DNA of 64,000 nt from contig NZ_CAJHCQ010000002.1 of NCBI RefSeq assembly GCF_904848665.1, forward strand, positions 248,001-312,000, in the 5' to 3' direction. The DNA is from Paraburkholderia hiiakae. GTDB lineage: Bacteria > Pseudomonadota > Gammaproteobacteria > Burkholderiales > Burkholderiaceae. This document shows, in pieces, positions 33,127 to 41,749 of the stretch. The notes under the pieces are model-generated. The model was not told where the DNA came from, searched no databases, and saw only the letters and a program-made list of their open reading frames with translations. Each line of letters starts with the position of its first letter. Positions within the stretch are counted from its first letter, which is position 1. Made by a program: the position numbers and the translations under genes.

Positions 33127-34803
33127 ATGAACTACGACTACATCATCGTCGGCGCCGGTTCGGCGGGTTGCATTCTCGCGGAACGGCTCTCCGCTTCCGG
33201 CCGTCATTCGGTGCTGCTGCTCGAAGCGGGCGGACCTGACGACTCGTTCTGGTTCAAGATCCCGATTGGCTTCGCCAAGCTGTACTACAACAAACAGTAC
33301 AACTGGATGTATTACAGCGAACCGGAGCCGGAGCTGGCCGGCCGGCAGATCTACGCGCCGCGCGGCAAGGTCCAGGGCGGCTCGGGCGCGATCAACGCGA
33401 TGATTTACGTACGCGGCGCCGCGCGCGACTACGACGACTGGGCCGCGGCGGGTAATGCGGGCTGGTCGTACCAGGAAGTGCTGCCGTACTTCCGCAAGCT
33501 CGAGTCGCACCCGCTCGGCGACACGCCCTGGCACGGCGCGAATGGTCCGGTGCGCATCACGCCGATGAAGGAAGGGGCGCATCCGGTCTGCCGCACCTTT
33601 GTCGAAGGCTGCACGCAATTGGGCTATGAGCGCAACGACGACTTCAACGGCGCACGGCTCGAAGGCGTGGGCATCTACGATGTGAATACGCGCGACGGCA
33701 AGCGCGATTCGAGCAGCGTGGCCTACCTGCACCGCGCGGGACCGCGCTCGAACCTGAAGATCGAGCATCATGCGCGCGCCACGCGTGTGCTGTTCGACCA
33801 GGGCAAGCAACGCGCCGTTGGCGTGGAGATCCTTCAGCAAGGCGTCAAGCGCACGTTCCAGGCGAGTCGCGAAGTGATCGTCGCGGCTGGCGCGGTCGAC
33901 TCGCCGAAGCTGCTGCAGCTTTCGGGCGTGGGCCCGCGCGCGTTGCTCGCGAAGCACGGCATCGACGTGGTGCACGAGCTGCCTGCGGTGGGGCAGAACC
34001 TGCAGGATCACCTGTGCGTGAGCTTCTACTATCGCTCGCGCGTGAAGACGCTCAACGACGCGTTCAGCAGCTGGACGGGCAAGCTCAAGTTCGGCCTGCA
34101 ATACGTGTTCAAGCGCAAGGGACCGTTCTCGATGAGCGTGAACCAGTCGGGCGGTTTCTTCCGCAGCAGTCAGGACGAGGCGCACCCGAATATGCAGGTG
34201 TACTTCAATCCGCTGTCGTATCGGATTCCTAAGTCAAATCGGGCGCAGCTCACGCCCGAGCCGTACTCCGGCTTTCTCGTCTGCTTCAATCCGTGCCGGC
34301 CCACGAGCCGCGGCTCGGTGGAGATCGCTTCGGCGAACGTGGAAGACGCGCCGAAGATCCGCGGCAACTACCTCTCGACACAGAAGGACCGCGACGAGGC
34401 GATTGCAGGCAGCCACCTCGTGCGCAAGCTGATGACGGCGCGCGCGTTGGAGGCAATCACCGAAGCCGAGGTGACGCCTGCCGGTGAAGTGACCGACGAC
34501 GCGAGCATGCTCAAGTTCTTCCGCGAGCAAAGCGGCTCGATCTATCACCTGTGCGGCACCTGCGCGATGGGACCCGATCCGCGCACGGCGGTCGTGGACG
34601 CGCGTCTGCGCGTGCATGGCATCGAAGGCTTGCGCGTGGTGGATGCGTCAATCTTTCCAAATATCACATCGGGCAACACCAACGCGCCGACGATGATGGT
34701 CGCGGAGAAGGGCGCTGACCTGATTCTGGAAGACGCCGATCAGGCCATCGCCGCGAAGGCCGTCGCGCAGGGCCGTCAGCCCATGGCGGCGATCTCGTCC
34801 TGA
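33127..34803 (+). CDS. GMC-family FAD-dependent oxidoreductase (choline dehydrogenase-like)
   Basis: A 558-residue flavoprotein. The FAD dinucleotide motif is [16 protein letters not shown] at the extreme N-terminus, [18 protein letters not shown] is GMC signature 1, and [19 protein letters not shown] signature 2. The active-site His/Asn are in [12 protein letters not shown] and [13 protein letters not shown] at 33127 starts at MNYDYI; the long upstream open frame is spurious. It oxidises an alcohol or aldose, and in this operon it probably acts before the dehydratase or on the same sugar. Its last 28 bases overlap the convergent LysR gene. Confidence 0.93.
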   Translation: MNYDYIIVGAGSAGCILAERLSASGRHSVLLLEAGGPDDSFWFKIPIGFAKLYYNKQYNWMYYSEPEPELAGRQIYAPRGKVQGGSGAINAMIYVRGAARDYDDWAAAGNAGWSYQEVLPYFRKLESHPLGDTPWHGANGPVRITPMKEGAHPVCRTFVEGCTQLGYERNDDFNGARLEGVGIYDVNTRDGKRDSSSVAYLHRAGPRSNLKIEHHARATRVLFDQGKQRAVGVEILQQGVKRTFQASREVIVAAGAVDSPKLLQLSGVGPRALLAKHGIDVVHELPAVGQNLQDHLCVSFYYRSRVKTLNDAFSSWTGKLKFGLQYVFKRKGPFSMSVNQSGGFFRSSQDEAHPNMQVYFNPLSYRIPKSNRAQLTPEPYSGFLVCFNPCRPTSRGSVEIASANVEDAPKIRGNYLSTQKDRDEAIAGSHLVRKLMTARALEAITEAEVTPAGEVTDDASMLKFFREQSGSIYHLCGTCAMGPDPRTAVVDARLRVHGIEGLRVVDASIFPNITSGNTNAPTMMVAEKGADLILEDADQAIAAKAVAQGRQPMAAISS

Positions 34804-35666
34804 ATCCATTGCCGGAACAGCTTGAGCGGCTTCGAAGCCTTCTGTTCGGGCCGCACGACGAACCAGTATGACTGGCGGCCGTCCACGTGGATGTCGCGCA
34901 CGGGCGCGAGCAGGCCCTGGGCCAGCTCGTGCTCGATCATGTGGCGGTCGGCCATCGTCACACCGAGCCCTTCGATGGCCGCGCGGATCGCGTGATCGAG
35001 CAGGTCGAATTCGTAACCGCCCGAGGTGTCCACGTCCTCGATGCGCGCCGCGTCGAGCCAGTGCCGCCACGTGAGATAGCGCTGGTTGTCGCCCGCGAGC
35101 ACGTGCAGCAAGGTTTGCTGCGTGAGGTCGACGGGACCTTGCGCGAGCAGCGCGGGCGCGCATACCGCAATGTGCGATTCGTGCATCAGCAGGGAGCTGT
35201 CGAGGCCTTCCCATTCGCCATCGCCAAAGCGGATCGCGCAGTCTAGCGCCGTCGAATCGGCAAGGCTGTCCTGCAGATGCGTCGTGAGGCTCAGCTCGAG
35301 CTCAGGATGGCGCGCGCGCAGGCGCGTGAGGCGCGGCACGAGCCAGCGGCTCGCGAAGGTGGGCGGCGCGTTCACGCGCAGGCGGTTGAGGTCGCTCTTC
35401 TGCTGGATCGTGCGTACCGTCAATTCGATGCGGTCGAACGACTGCTGGAGCGTACGCAGCAGCGCGCGCCCGGCTTCGGTCAGCTCGAGCCGGTGGTGAT
35501 GGCGCTCGAGCAGCGCCTCGCCAAGCTGTTCCTCCAACTGGCGCACCTGGCGGCTCACCGCGCTCTGTGTCACGTTCAGCTGCTCGGCGGCGCGGGTGAA
35601 GCTGCCGCTCGTGCCTGCCGCCTCGAACGCCTTCAGGGCGTTCAGCGCCGGCATCTTTCGCTTCAA
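34776..35666 (-). CDS. LysR-family transcriptional regulator (GcvA-like)
   Basis: A 296-residue LysR regulator, HTH at about 23-48 (SFTRAAEQLNVTQSAVSRQV). I prefer a TTG start at 35666: GAGGAG lies 6 bases before it and it yields the M-K-R-K-M-P-A-L-N-A-L-K beginning usual in this branch. The ATG four codons later (35654) is the alternative. The 3' end overlaps the GMC gene by 28 bases tail to tail. It is downstream of and co-directional with the MFS and betaine-transporter genes. Confidence 0.92.
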   Translation of the reverse strand: MKRKMPALNALKAFEAAGTSGSFTRAAEQLNVTQSAVSRQVRQLEEQLGEALLERHHHRLELTEAGRALLRTLQQSFDRIELTVRTIQQKSDLNRLRVNAPPTFASRWLVPRLTRLRARHPELELSLTTHLQDSLADSTALDCAIRFGDGEWEGLDSSLLMHESHIAVCAPALLAQGPVDLTQQTLLHVLAGDNQRYLTWRHWLDAARIEDVDTSGGYEFDLLDHAIRAAIEGLGVTMADRHMIEHELAQGLLAPVRDIHVDGRQSYWFVVRPEQKASKPLKLFRQWIQDEIAAMG

Positions 35667-35744
35667 GGTCGTCTCCTCGCTCCAGGCGCCATCTCGAAAC
35701 GACGCCTCATGCAAACGACGCAGTATACCGGCCCGCACCGCCAT

Positions 35745-36917
35745 TCAGGCGCCCCGCGCACGTGAGAGCGCGGCTAGCGCAAGCGTGACGACGAGCGCGA
35801 ACACATAGAGGCCGCCCGCCCCCAAAAGACGCATGAACAGCGAAGCGACGGTAGGACCAGCCGCGCCGCCGAGCGAGAAGACGAGCAGCAGCGTCGCGCT
35901 CGTCTGCACGCGCCGCGCCTGATCGACCCGGTCGTTCACGTCGGAGACGATCACGCCGTACAGCGTGAAGGTGAGCGCGACATAGAGAAAGAGCAGCGTA
36001 TCGACGAAAGCCGGCGCGCGCAGGACCGCGAGCGCCGCGGCCGCGCACGCGGAAACGAGCGAGATCAGGCCGAGCGTGGCGCGCCGCCCAAGGCGGTCGG
36101 AGAGTCGCCCCACGGGCCATTGCGAAAGGAGCGCGCCGATCAGCACGACACCCATGGCGCGCGAAATGCTGCCGGCCGGATAACCGATGCGCGCGAGATA
36201 CACCGGCGTGAGCGCATAGAACGCGCTGGAAAGCAGCCCTGCGCCAATACAGGCCGGCACGCTGCGCGGCGCGACGCGGTGCAGTTCGCGCAGGCCGTCG
36301 AGCAGCAGCGTGGGGCGCTTGGGCGTGCCGAGCGCGGAAGCCGGTGCCCTGGCCGCAGGCGCGGGCAATGCGGCTTCAGCCGATTGCCACTCGCCGATCA
36401 GCGCCACCGGAATGAGCGCGGCCACGAACAAGCCATTCACCAGCGCGTGCTCGAAAATGCCGCCGGGCGCGCCGAGACCCAGCAGGAACTGCCCGGCGCT
36501 CACGCCGAGATACGTGAGCACGAGATAGAGCGCGAATGCGCGCCCGCGCCGCTCGTTCGGCACGGCGCCGTTCACGCCGCTTTCGATCGACGTGAACACG
36601 CCGACCATGCTGAAGCCGGTAATGAGGCGCAGCACGGCCCAAACGTCAGGGGAATCGAAGGAGAGATAGCCGAGCGCTGCAAGCGCGGCGAGCGCGCCGA
36701 AGCCGATGAAGGCGCGCTGCGGCCCGATGCGCCCGACGACGGGCCCAAGTCCCAGCGCGCCCACGATGAAGCCGACGTAGTAGCACGATTGCACGAGGCC
36801 GACGTCGAGCGCGGTGCGTTCGTCGTGCAGCATGCGCAGCGAGATCAGCGTCGTGAGAAGGCTGTTCCCGCAAACGAGGATCGTATAGCCGCCCAGCAGG
36901 CCGATGAGCGCCCGCAT
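35745..36917 (-). CDS. MFS transporter, YcaD-like
   Basis: A 390-residue 12-helix carrier. LISLRMLHDERTALDVGLVQSCYYVGFIVG, the VGRIGPQRAFIGFGAL loop and the IESGVNGAVPNERRGRAFALY segment resemble the YcaD group of putative transporters. It starts 7 bases after the ProV-like gene's stop, so it is probably in the same operon as the betaine importer. The transported compound is unknown. Confidence 0.85.
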   Translation of the reverse strand: MRALIGLLGGYTILVCGNSLLTTLISLRMLHDERTALDVGLVQSCYYVGFIVGALGLGPVVGRIGPQRAFIGFGALAALAALGYLSFDSPDVWAVLRLITGFSMVGVFTSIESGVNGAVPNERRGRAFALYLVLTYLGVSAGQFLLGLGAPGGIFEHALVNGLFVAALIPVALIGEWQSAEAALPAPAARAPASALGTPKRPTLLLDGLRELHRVAPRSVPACIGAGLLSSAFYALTPVYLARIGYPAGSISRAMGVVLIGALLSQWPVGRLSDRLGRRATLGLISLVSACAAAALAVLRAPAFVDTLLFLYVALTFTLYGVIVSDVNDRVDQARRVQTSATLLLVFSLGGAAGPTVASLFMRLLGAGGLYVFALVVTLALAALSRARGA

Positions 36918-36924
36918 CTACGGT

Positions 36925-37749
36925 TTAGTGCGTGGTCCCGGCGCGGCGCTCGACGAAGCGCCGCACGTAGTCGTCGGCGGGGCGGTGCAGGATGTCGTCG
37001 GGGGTGCCGCACTGGATGAGGCGCCCGTCGCGCAGGATGGCGATCTGGTTGCCAATGCGCAGCGCTTCATCGAGATCGTGCGTGATGAACACGATCGTCT
37101 TCTTGAGCGTGGCCTGGAGTTCGAGCAGCTGGTCCTGCATTTCGGTGCGAATGAGCGGATCGAGCGCCGAGAACGCTTCGTCCATCAGCAGCACGTCGGT
37201 GTTCGCGGCCAGCGCGCGGGCGAGGCCCACGCGCTGGCGCATGCCGCCCGAAAGCTCGTCGGGATAGTGGTCCGCATAACCCGAGAGGCCCACCTTGCCG
37301 AGCCATTCGCGCGCGCTCGCCTGCGCCGCCGCTTTCTTTTCGCCGCGCGTGGCGAGGGCATACGCGGCATTGTTGAGCACCGTTTGATGAGGCAGGAGTC
37401 CGAAGCTTTGGAACACCATGCTCACGCCGTAACGCCGCAAATCGCGCAGGCCGTTGTCGGAGAGCTTGAGCACGTCCTTGCCGTCGATGAGGATCTCGCC
37501 CACGGTCGGCTCGATGAGCCGGTTGAAGTGGCGCACCAGCGTGGACTTGCCCGAGCCCGAAAGGCCCATGATCACGAAGATCTGGCCCGAACCGATCGAC
37601 AGGCTCACGTCGTTGAGCCCCACGTTGCAGCGCGTCTTTTCGAGGACTTCGGCCTTGCCCGCGCCGCCGCGCAGCAGCTCGAGCGCGCGCTGGCCCGCTT
37701 CGCGCGTGCCGAAGATCTTGTAGACGTTCTTGACTTCGATGCCGCTCAT
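36925..37749 (-). CDS. proV: Glycine betaine/proline-type ABC transporter ATP-binding protein
   Basis: A 274-residue ATPase of the ProV/OpuAA group. Walker [11 protein letters not shown], signature [15 protein letters not shown], Walker [14 protein letters not shown] and the [12 protein letters not shown] switch are intact. It stops about residue 274, so the tandem CBS domains that make full ProV/OpuAA (about 400 residues) sensitive to ionic strength are missing. Start follows GTGAGGTAACGATC. Operon order is binding protein, permease, ATPase. The function is uptake of betaine, choline or carnitine, more likely for nutrition than osmotic response. Confidence 0.9.
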   Translation of the reverse strand: MSGIEVKNVYKIFGTREAGQRALELLRGGAGKAEVLEKTRCNVGLNDVSLSIGSGQIFVIMGLSGSGKSTLVRHFNRLIEPTVGEILIDGKDVLKLSDNGLRDLRRYGVSMVFQSFGLLPHQTVLNNAAYALATRGEKKAAAQASAREWLGKVGLSGYADHYPDELSGGMRQRVGLARALAANTDVLLMDEAFSALDPLIRTEMQDQLLELQATLKKTIVFITHDLDEALRIGNQIAILRDGRLIQCGTPDDILHRPADDYVRRFVERRAGTTH

Positions 37750-37849
37750 GATCGTTACCTCACTCCATGCTCATTGCGTATGCTGGATGCGCCGGCCGGG
37801 TTGCTTCCACACATTGCTCATTGTGCCGGCGCTTTTGCGTTCGCGTTGG

Positions 37850-38815
37850 TTATTTGGCCGGCTGGCTCGTCAGATCGCTGGCCTTGGCGGCTTGCGCGCT
37901 ATCGCGTTCCTGTTCGCGAACACGGCGAAACGGAATGCGCGAGGGCTGCTTCGACTTGCGCGCGAGACCACGCGTGCGCCGGCCCTGACCATAGCCCTGG
38001 CTGATGCGGTCGATCACGATCGCGAGAATCACGATGGCGACGCCCGCCTGCGTGCCCTTGCCCACATCGAGCGTTTGAATGCCCGCGAGCACGTCTTCGC
38101 CAAGACCGCGCGAACCGATCATCGAGGCGATCACGACCATCGAAAGCGCCATCATCGTGGTTTGGTTGATACCGGCCATGATGCTCGGCCGCGCGAGCGG
38201 CAACTGCACGCCAAAGAGCAATTGCAGGCGCGTGGTGCCGAACGCCCGCGCGGCCTCGACGATTTCCGCATCCACGTGGCGAATGCCGAGATCGGTCAAA
38301 CGAATGAGCGGCGGCAGCGCGTAGACGACCGTGGCGAGAATGGCGGGCACCTTGCCGAGGCCGAACAGCATGAGCACCGGAATGAGGTACACGAAGCTGG
38401 GCAGCGTTTGCATCACGTCGAGCACTGGCAGCAGCACGCGGCGCAGCCCGCTGCTCGAGGCGGCGAGGATGCCGAGCGGCACGCCGAGCACGACCGAGAT
38501 GAGCGTGGCGACCACCATCAGCGCGAAGGTCTGCATGAGCTTGTCCCACAGCCCAAAGCAGCCGATCAGCCAGAGCAGGACGACGAACAGCAGCGCCACG
38601 CCAATGCGCCGCGACGCATGCCAGCCGAGCAGGCCCACGGCGGCGAGCACGACGATGGGCGGCGTCGCGCGCAGCAGGCTTTCGAGCGGCACGAGCACGT
38701 CGCGCAGCATGAGCACGCTGAAGTTGTGGAACGCGTCGCCGTAGCGCTGGACGAACGCGGCGACCTGATCGTTGACCCAGTCGGCGATCGAGAGGTGAAG
38801 AAAGGGAGATCCCAT
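37850..38815 (-). CDS. proW: Glycine betaine/proline-type ABC transporter permease
   Basis: A 321-residue ProW-like permease with about seven helices. The DVMQTLPSFVYLIPVLMLFGLGKVP segment and LPLARPSIMAGINQTTMMALSMVVIASMIG, with the EAA-type loop that docks on the ATPase, are diagnostic. I chose ATG at 38815 after TGAGGCTCACC. The C-terminal 30 residues are basic and cytosolic. Confidence 0.92.
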   Translation of the reverse strand: MGSPFLHLSIADWVNDQVAAFVQRYGDAFHNFSVLMLRDVLVPLESLLRATPPIVVLAAVGLLGWHASRRIGVALLFVVLLWLIGCFGLWDKLMQTFALMVVATLISVVLGVPLGILAASSSGLRRVLLPVLDVMQTLPSFVYLIPVLMLFGLGKVPAILATVVYALPPLIRLTDLGIRHVDAEIVEAARAFGTTRLQLLFGVQLPLARPSIMAGINQTTMMALSMVVIASMIGSRGLGEDVLAGIQTLDVGKGTQAGVAIVILAIVIDRISQGYGQGRRTRGLARKSKQPSRIPFRRVREQERDSAQAAKASDLTSQPAK

Positions 38816-38875
38816 GGTGAGCCTCATTCTGCGTGTGTCATGTGATGCGTACCGTCGTGCGGCCAGTGTCGTGGC

Positions 38876-39913
38876 TTACGTGCGCAGGCCAGCCTGCACG
38901 CGCGCCGCGACTTCCGGCGTGACCCATTGTTTCCAGATTTCCGGATGCTGCTCGAAGAACGTACGCGCGACCGTGGAGGCGTCGAGCTTCTTGTCGTGCA
39001 TTTGCTGGACCAGTTGTTCGTCGAGCGCGAGCGGCAAGCTAACCTTGCCGAAGAACGCAACCGCGTCGGGCTCGGCATCGTAGAACGGCGTGGAGACCGC
39101 GACCTTCAGATGCGACACCTTGAACGCGGAAGCGCAGGGCGTGCCCTTCGGATCGGCGATGGTGTTCCAGCAGGCGTCGGAATACGGCGCACTTTCCAGT
39201 TGTACGAAGCGGTACTTCGCCATCAGGCCGGCGGGCTGCCAGTAGTAGAAGAGAATGGGCTTGCCGCGCTCGTAGGCGGAGGCGATGGCCGCGTCGAGCG
39301 CGCCGCCGGTGCCGGGACGGAAGTTCGTGTAGTCGTCGCCGAGCTTGTAGGCCGTGAGCAGGCGGTTGTTGAAGCGCTCGCAATCCCAACCCGCAGGGCA
39401 GTTGTAGAAGCGGCCTTTGCCGGGCTCTTCGTCGTCGGTGAAGAGGGATTTGTACTGCGGCAGTTGCGCGACGGAGCGCAGTTGCGGCGCCATCGGCTTG
39501 ATGCCGCGTTTTGCGTCGCCGTTGATCACATAGTCGGGGACGTACCAGCCTTCCTTGTCGCCGCCGGGAATCAATTCGCCCACGAGCTTCACGCTGCCAT
39601 CCGTCAAGCCGCGCGCGACGATGGGGCTGCGGCCCGTCCAGTGCTCGGCCCACACCTGCAGGTCGTTTTTCGTGAGTGCGGTTTCGGTGGCGGCCGTGGC
39701 GCCTGGCACGACTTCGGTCTTGCAGCCGTAGCCCTTCTCCAGCACGGTGCGCACCATTTCGGTCATCAGCGCGCCGCTTTCCCAGGTGATTTGGGCAAGC
39801 TTCACGGTTTTCCCCGCCTCGCACCAGCCTGGGGCGGCAAAGCTGCTCGTGGCCGCGCAGGTCAGCGCGAGGGCGGCGGCAATACGCACGCCAGCCAGCG
39901 TGATACGTCTCAT
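38876..39913 (-). CDS. proX: Glycine betaine/proline-type ABC transporter substrate-binding protein
   Basis: A 345-residue periplasmic protein with a signal peptide (RRITLAGVRIAAALALT, cleavage after ATSSFA near residue 26). The mature protein is ProX/OpuAC-like: KLAQITWESGALMTEMVRTVLE and LQVWAEHWTGR near residue 90, with aromatic residues such as FYYWQPAG that may form the cation-binding cage. Start at 39913 follows GGAGACGAC. It heads the importer operon and is divergent from the Fae-like operon across 266 bases, which suggests common regulation. Confidence 0.92.
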   Translation of the reverse strand: MRRITLAGVRIAAALALTCAATSSFAAPGWCEAGKTVKLAQITWESGALMTEMVRTVLEKGYGCKTEVVPGATAATETALTKNDLQVWAEHWTGRSPIVARGLTDGSVKLVGELIPGGDKEGWYVPDYVINGDAKRGIKPMAPQLRSVAQLPQYKSLFTDDEEPGKGRFYNCPAGWDCERFNNRLLTAYKLGDDYTNFRPGTGGALDAAIASAYERGKPILFYYWQPAGLMAKYRFVQLESAPYSDACWNTIADPKGTPCASAFKVSHLKVAVSTPFYDAEPDAVAFFGKVSLPLALDEQLVQQMHDKKLDASTVARTFFEQHPEIWKQWVTPEVAARVQAGLRT

Positions 39914-40179
39914 GTCGTCTCCAGTTTTATATGCACGGGCCGTGCTTTTCGAATCAATCCGACCAGAGTCTATCCGCGGCATTTCGGGTTGCGAAAGCCA
40001 CGAATAGTCATCGATGCATTACCTGATCTCATGCCACTCTCATCACGCGAATGACGCATGCGAGAGCGATGACTGCGCGTCATGCCCCCATGAGATTTCA
40101 TAGCTTTTGGGCGCTTGCGGCATGTGCTGGAATGCGTCTGGCCAAATTCGAACCCATGACACAGGAGACGGAGTCAAAC

Positions 40180-40701
40180 ATGAAAGACCTGCAAGTCTAT
40201 ATCGGCGAAGGTTTCGCTGGACCAGGCGTAAACGCGGCCCACATCAACATCATGATCGGCCCGCGCAATGGCCCCGTGGGGCAGGCGTTCACGAACAGCT
40301 TGTCGTCGCCTTCGCAAGGCCACGTGCCGTTCATGGTGGTGGCGCAGCCGAACGTGCCGGTCAAGCCTGCCACGCTCTACGTGAACAAAGCCGACATTCG
40401 CGGCGACCTGCACGGCAACGCCACGTGGGGCGCGTCGCAAGCGGCCATCGCGAAGGCGGTGACGGAAGCGATGCTCGACGGCACGCTGCCGCCGCAAGCG
40501 GAGAACGAATGGTGCATTGTCACGGCGAACTGGGTGAACTGGTCGTGCGACGACCTCGACGCCGTGTACGAGAACAATTACGTGGCCTGCAAAACGGCCA
40601 TCCGCGCAGCAATGAACGGACTGCCCAAGCTCGACGACATTGCGAAGATCAAGGATCAGATCAGCAATCCGTTCTACACGCCGAAGGCCAAGGCGGCTTG
40701 A
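40180..40701 (+). CDS. Formaldehyde-activating enzyme (Fae) family protein
   Basis: A 173-residue homologue of Fae, the methylotroph enzyme that condenses formaldehyde with tetrahydromethanopterin. The conserved His is H21 in NAAHINIMIGPRNGPVGQAF; other matching blocks are PNVPVKPATLYVNKADI, the Trp/acid segment WVNWSCDDLDAVYENNY and CKTAIRAAMNGLPK. ATG at 40180 follows AGGAGACGGAG. It is the first gene of an operon with an aldo/keto reductase and an aldehyde dehydrogenase, divergent from a betaine importer. No methanopterin-pathway genes are in the window, so it may be a paralogue with another aldehyde or carrier. Confidence 0.9.
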   Translation: MKDLQVYIGEGFAGPGVNAAHINIMIGPRNGPVGQAFTNSLSSPSQGHVPFMVVAQPNVPVKPATLYVNKADIRGDLHGNATWGASQAAIAKAVTEAMLDGTLPPQAENEWCIVTANWVNWSCDDLDAVYENNYVACKTAIRAAMNGLPKLDDIAKIKDQISNPFYTPKAKAA

Positions 40702-40729
40702 GCCGCGCAATGCGTTACAGGTGACTACG

Positions 40730-41749
40730 ATGCAATACGTGCAACTTGGCCGCTCGGGCCTGAAGGTGTCGCGCCTGTGTCTCGGCACGATGAACATGGG
40801 CACGCCCGAGTGGAAGCCCTGGATTTACAACGAAGAGCAGAGCGAACCGATCGTACGCCGCGCGCTCGAAGCGGGCGTGAATTTTATCGACCTCGCGGAC
40901 TTTTATTCGACGGGCGTGGGTGAGGAAGTGGTGGGGCGCATCGTGCGGCGCCTCGCGAAGCGCGACGAACTCGTGCTCACGACCAAGGTCGGCTATCCGA
41001 TCGGCAATGGCGCGAACAACCAGGGCCACTCGCGCAAGCACATCATGGAAGGTATCGATGGTTCGCTGCGCCGGCTGCAAACCGATTACGTCGACGTCTA
41101 CATGCTGCACTACTTCGACGTGAATACGCCCGTCGAAGAAACCATGGATGCGCTCAACGATATCGTGCGCGCCGGCAAGGCGCGCTATATCGGCGTTTCG
41201 ACGATGTTCACGTGGCAGTTCGCCAAAATTCTGCAGGCGTGCGAACGCTATAACTTCGCACGCCCGATCAATATGCAGCTGCAGCTCAACTGTGCGTATC
41301 GCGAGGAAGAGCGCGAGATGATTCCGTTCTGCCAGGACCAGGGCGTGGGCGTTTCGGTGTTCAGCCCGCTTGCGCGCGGCCTGCTTTCCGGCGACGCGAA
41401 GTCGGTGCGCAACCAGACCGACTTCTTCACCGGTCAGATGTACGACGATGAAGCCTCGCGCGATATCGCGCGTTCGGTGGCGGAGGTCGCGTTGGCGCGC
41501 GGCGTGTCGTGCGCGCAGATCGCGCAGGCCTGGGTGCTGGGGCACGCGGGTATCTCGTCGATGCTCGTGGGCGCGGACACTGTCGCGCAGTTCGAGAGCG
41601 CGCTCGCCGCGCTCGACACGCAACTCAGCGCCGACGAGCTTTACGAACTCGAGCGTAACTACACGCCGTGCGACGTGATCAACGACTACGTGAGCGCACG
41701 CATTCCGCGCGTGCCGCGCGCGTCGCGACGCCTGGAGATCGCAGCATGA
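40730..41749 (+). CDS. Aldo/keto reductase
   Basis: A 339-residue NAD(P)H-dependent aldo/keto reductase of the YajO/Kvbeta-like class. The catalytic tetrad is visible as D55 (NFIDLADFY), Y59, K86 (VLTTKVGYP) and H127 (VYMLHYFD). The C-terminal GHAGISSMLVGADTVAQFESAL is the cofactor-binding region. It lies 28 bases after the Fae-like gene and overlaps the ALDH by ATGA, so it is in one translation-coupled operon. Likely role: reduction of an aldehyde that accompanies formaldehyde or betaine metabolism. Confidence 0.93.
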   Translation: MQYVQLGRSGLKVSRLCLGTMNMGTPEWKPWIYNEEQSEPIVRRALEAGVNFIDLADFYSTGVGEEVVGRIVRRLAKRDELVLTTKVGYPIGNGANNQGHSRKHIMEGIDGSLRRLQTDYVDVYMLHYFDVNTPVEETMDALNDIVRAGKARYIGVSTMFTWQFAKILQACERYNFARPINMQLQLNCAYREEEREMIPFCQDQGVGVSVFSPLARGLLSGDAKSVRNQTDFFTGQMYDDEASRDIARSVAEVALARGVSCAQIAQAWVLGHAGISSMLVGADTVAQFESALAALDTQLSADELYELERNYTPCDVINDYVSARIPRVPRASRRLEIAA

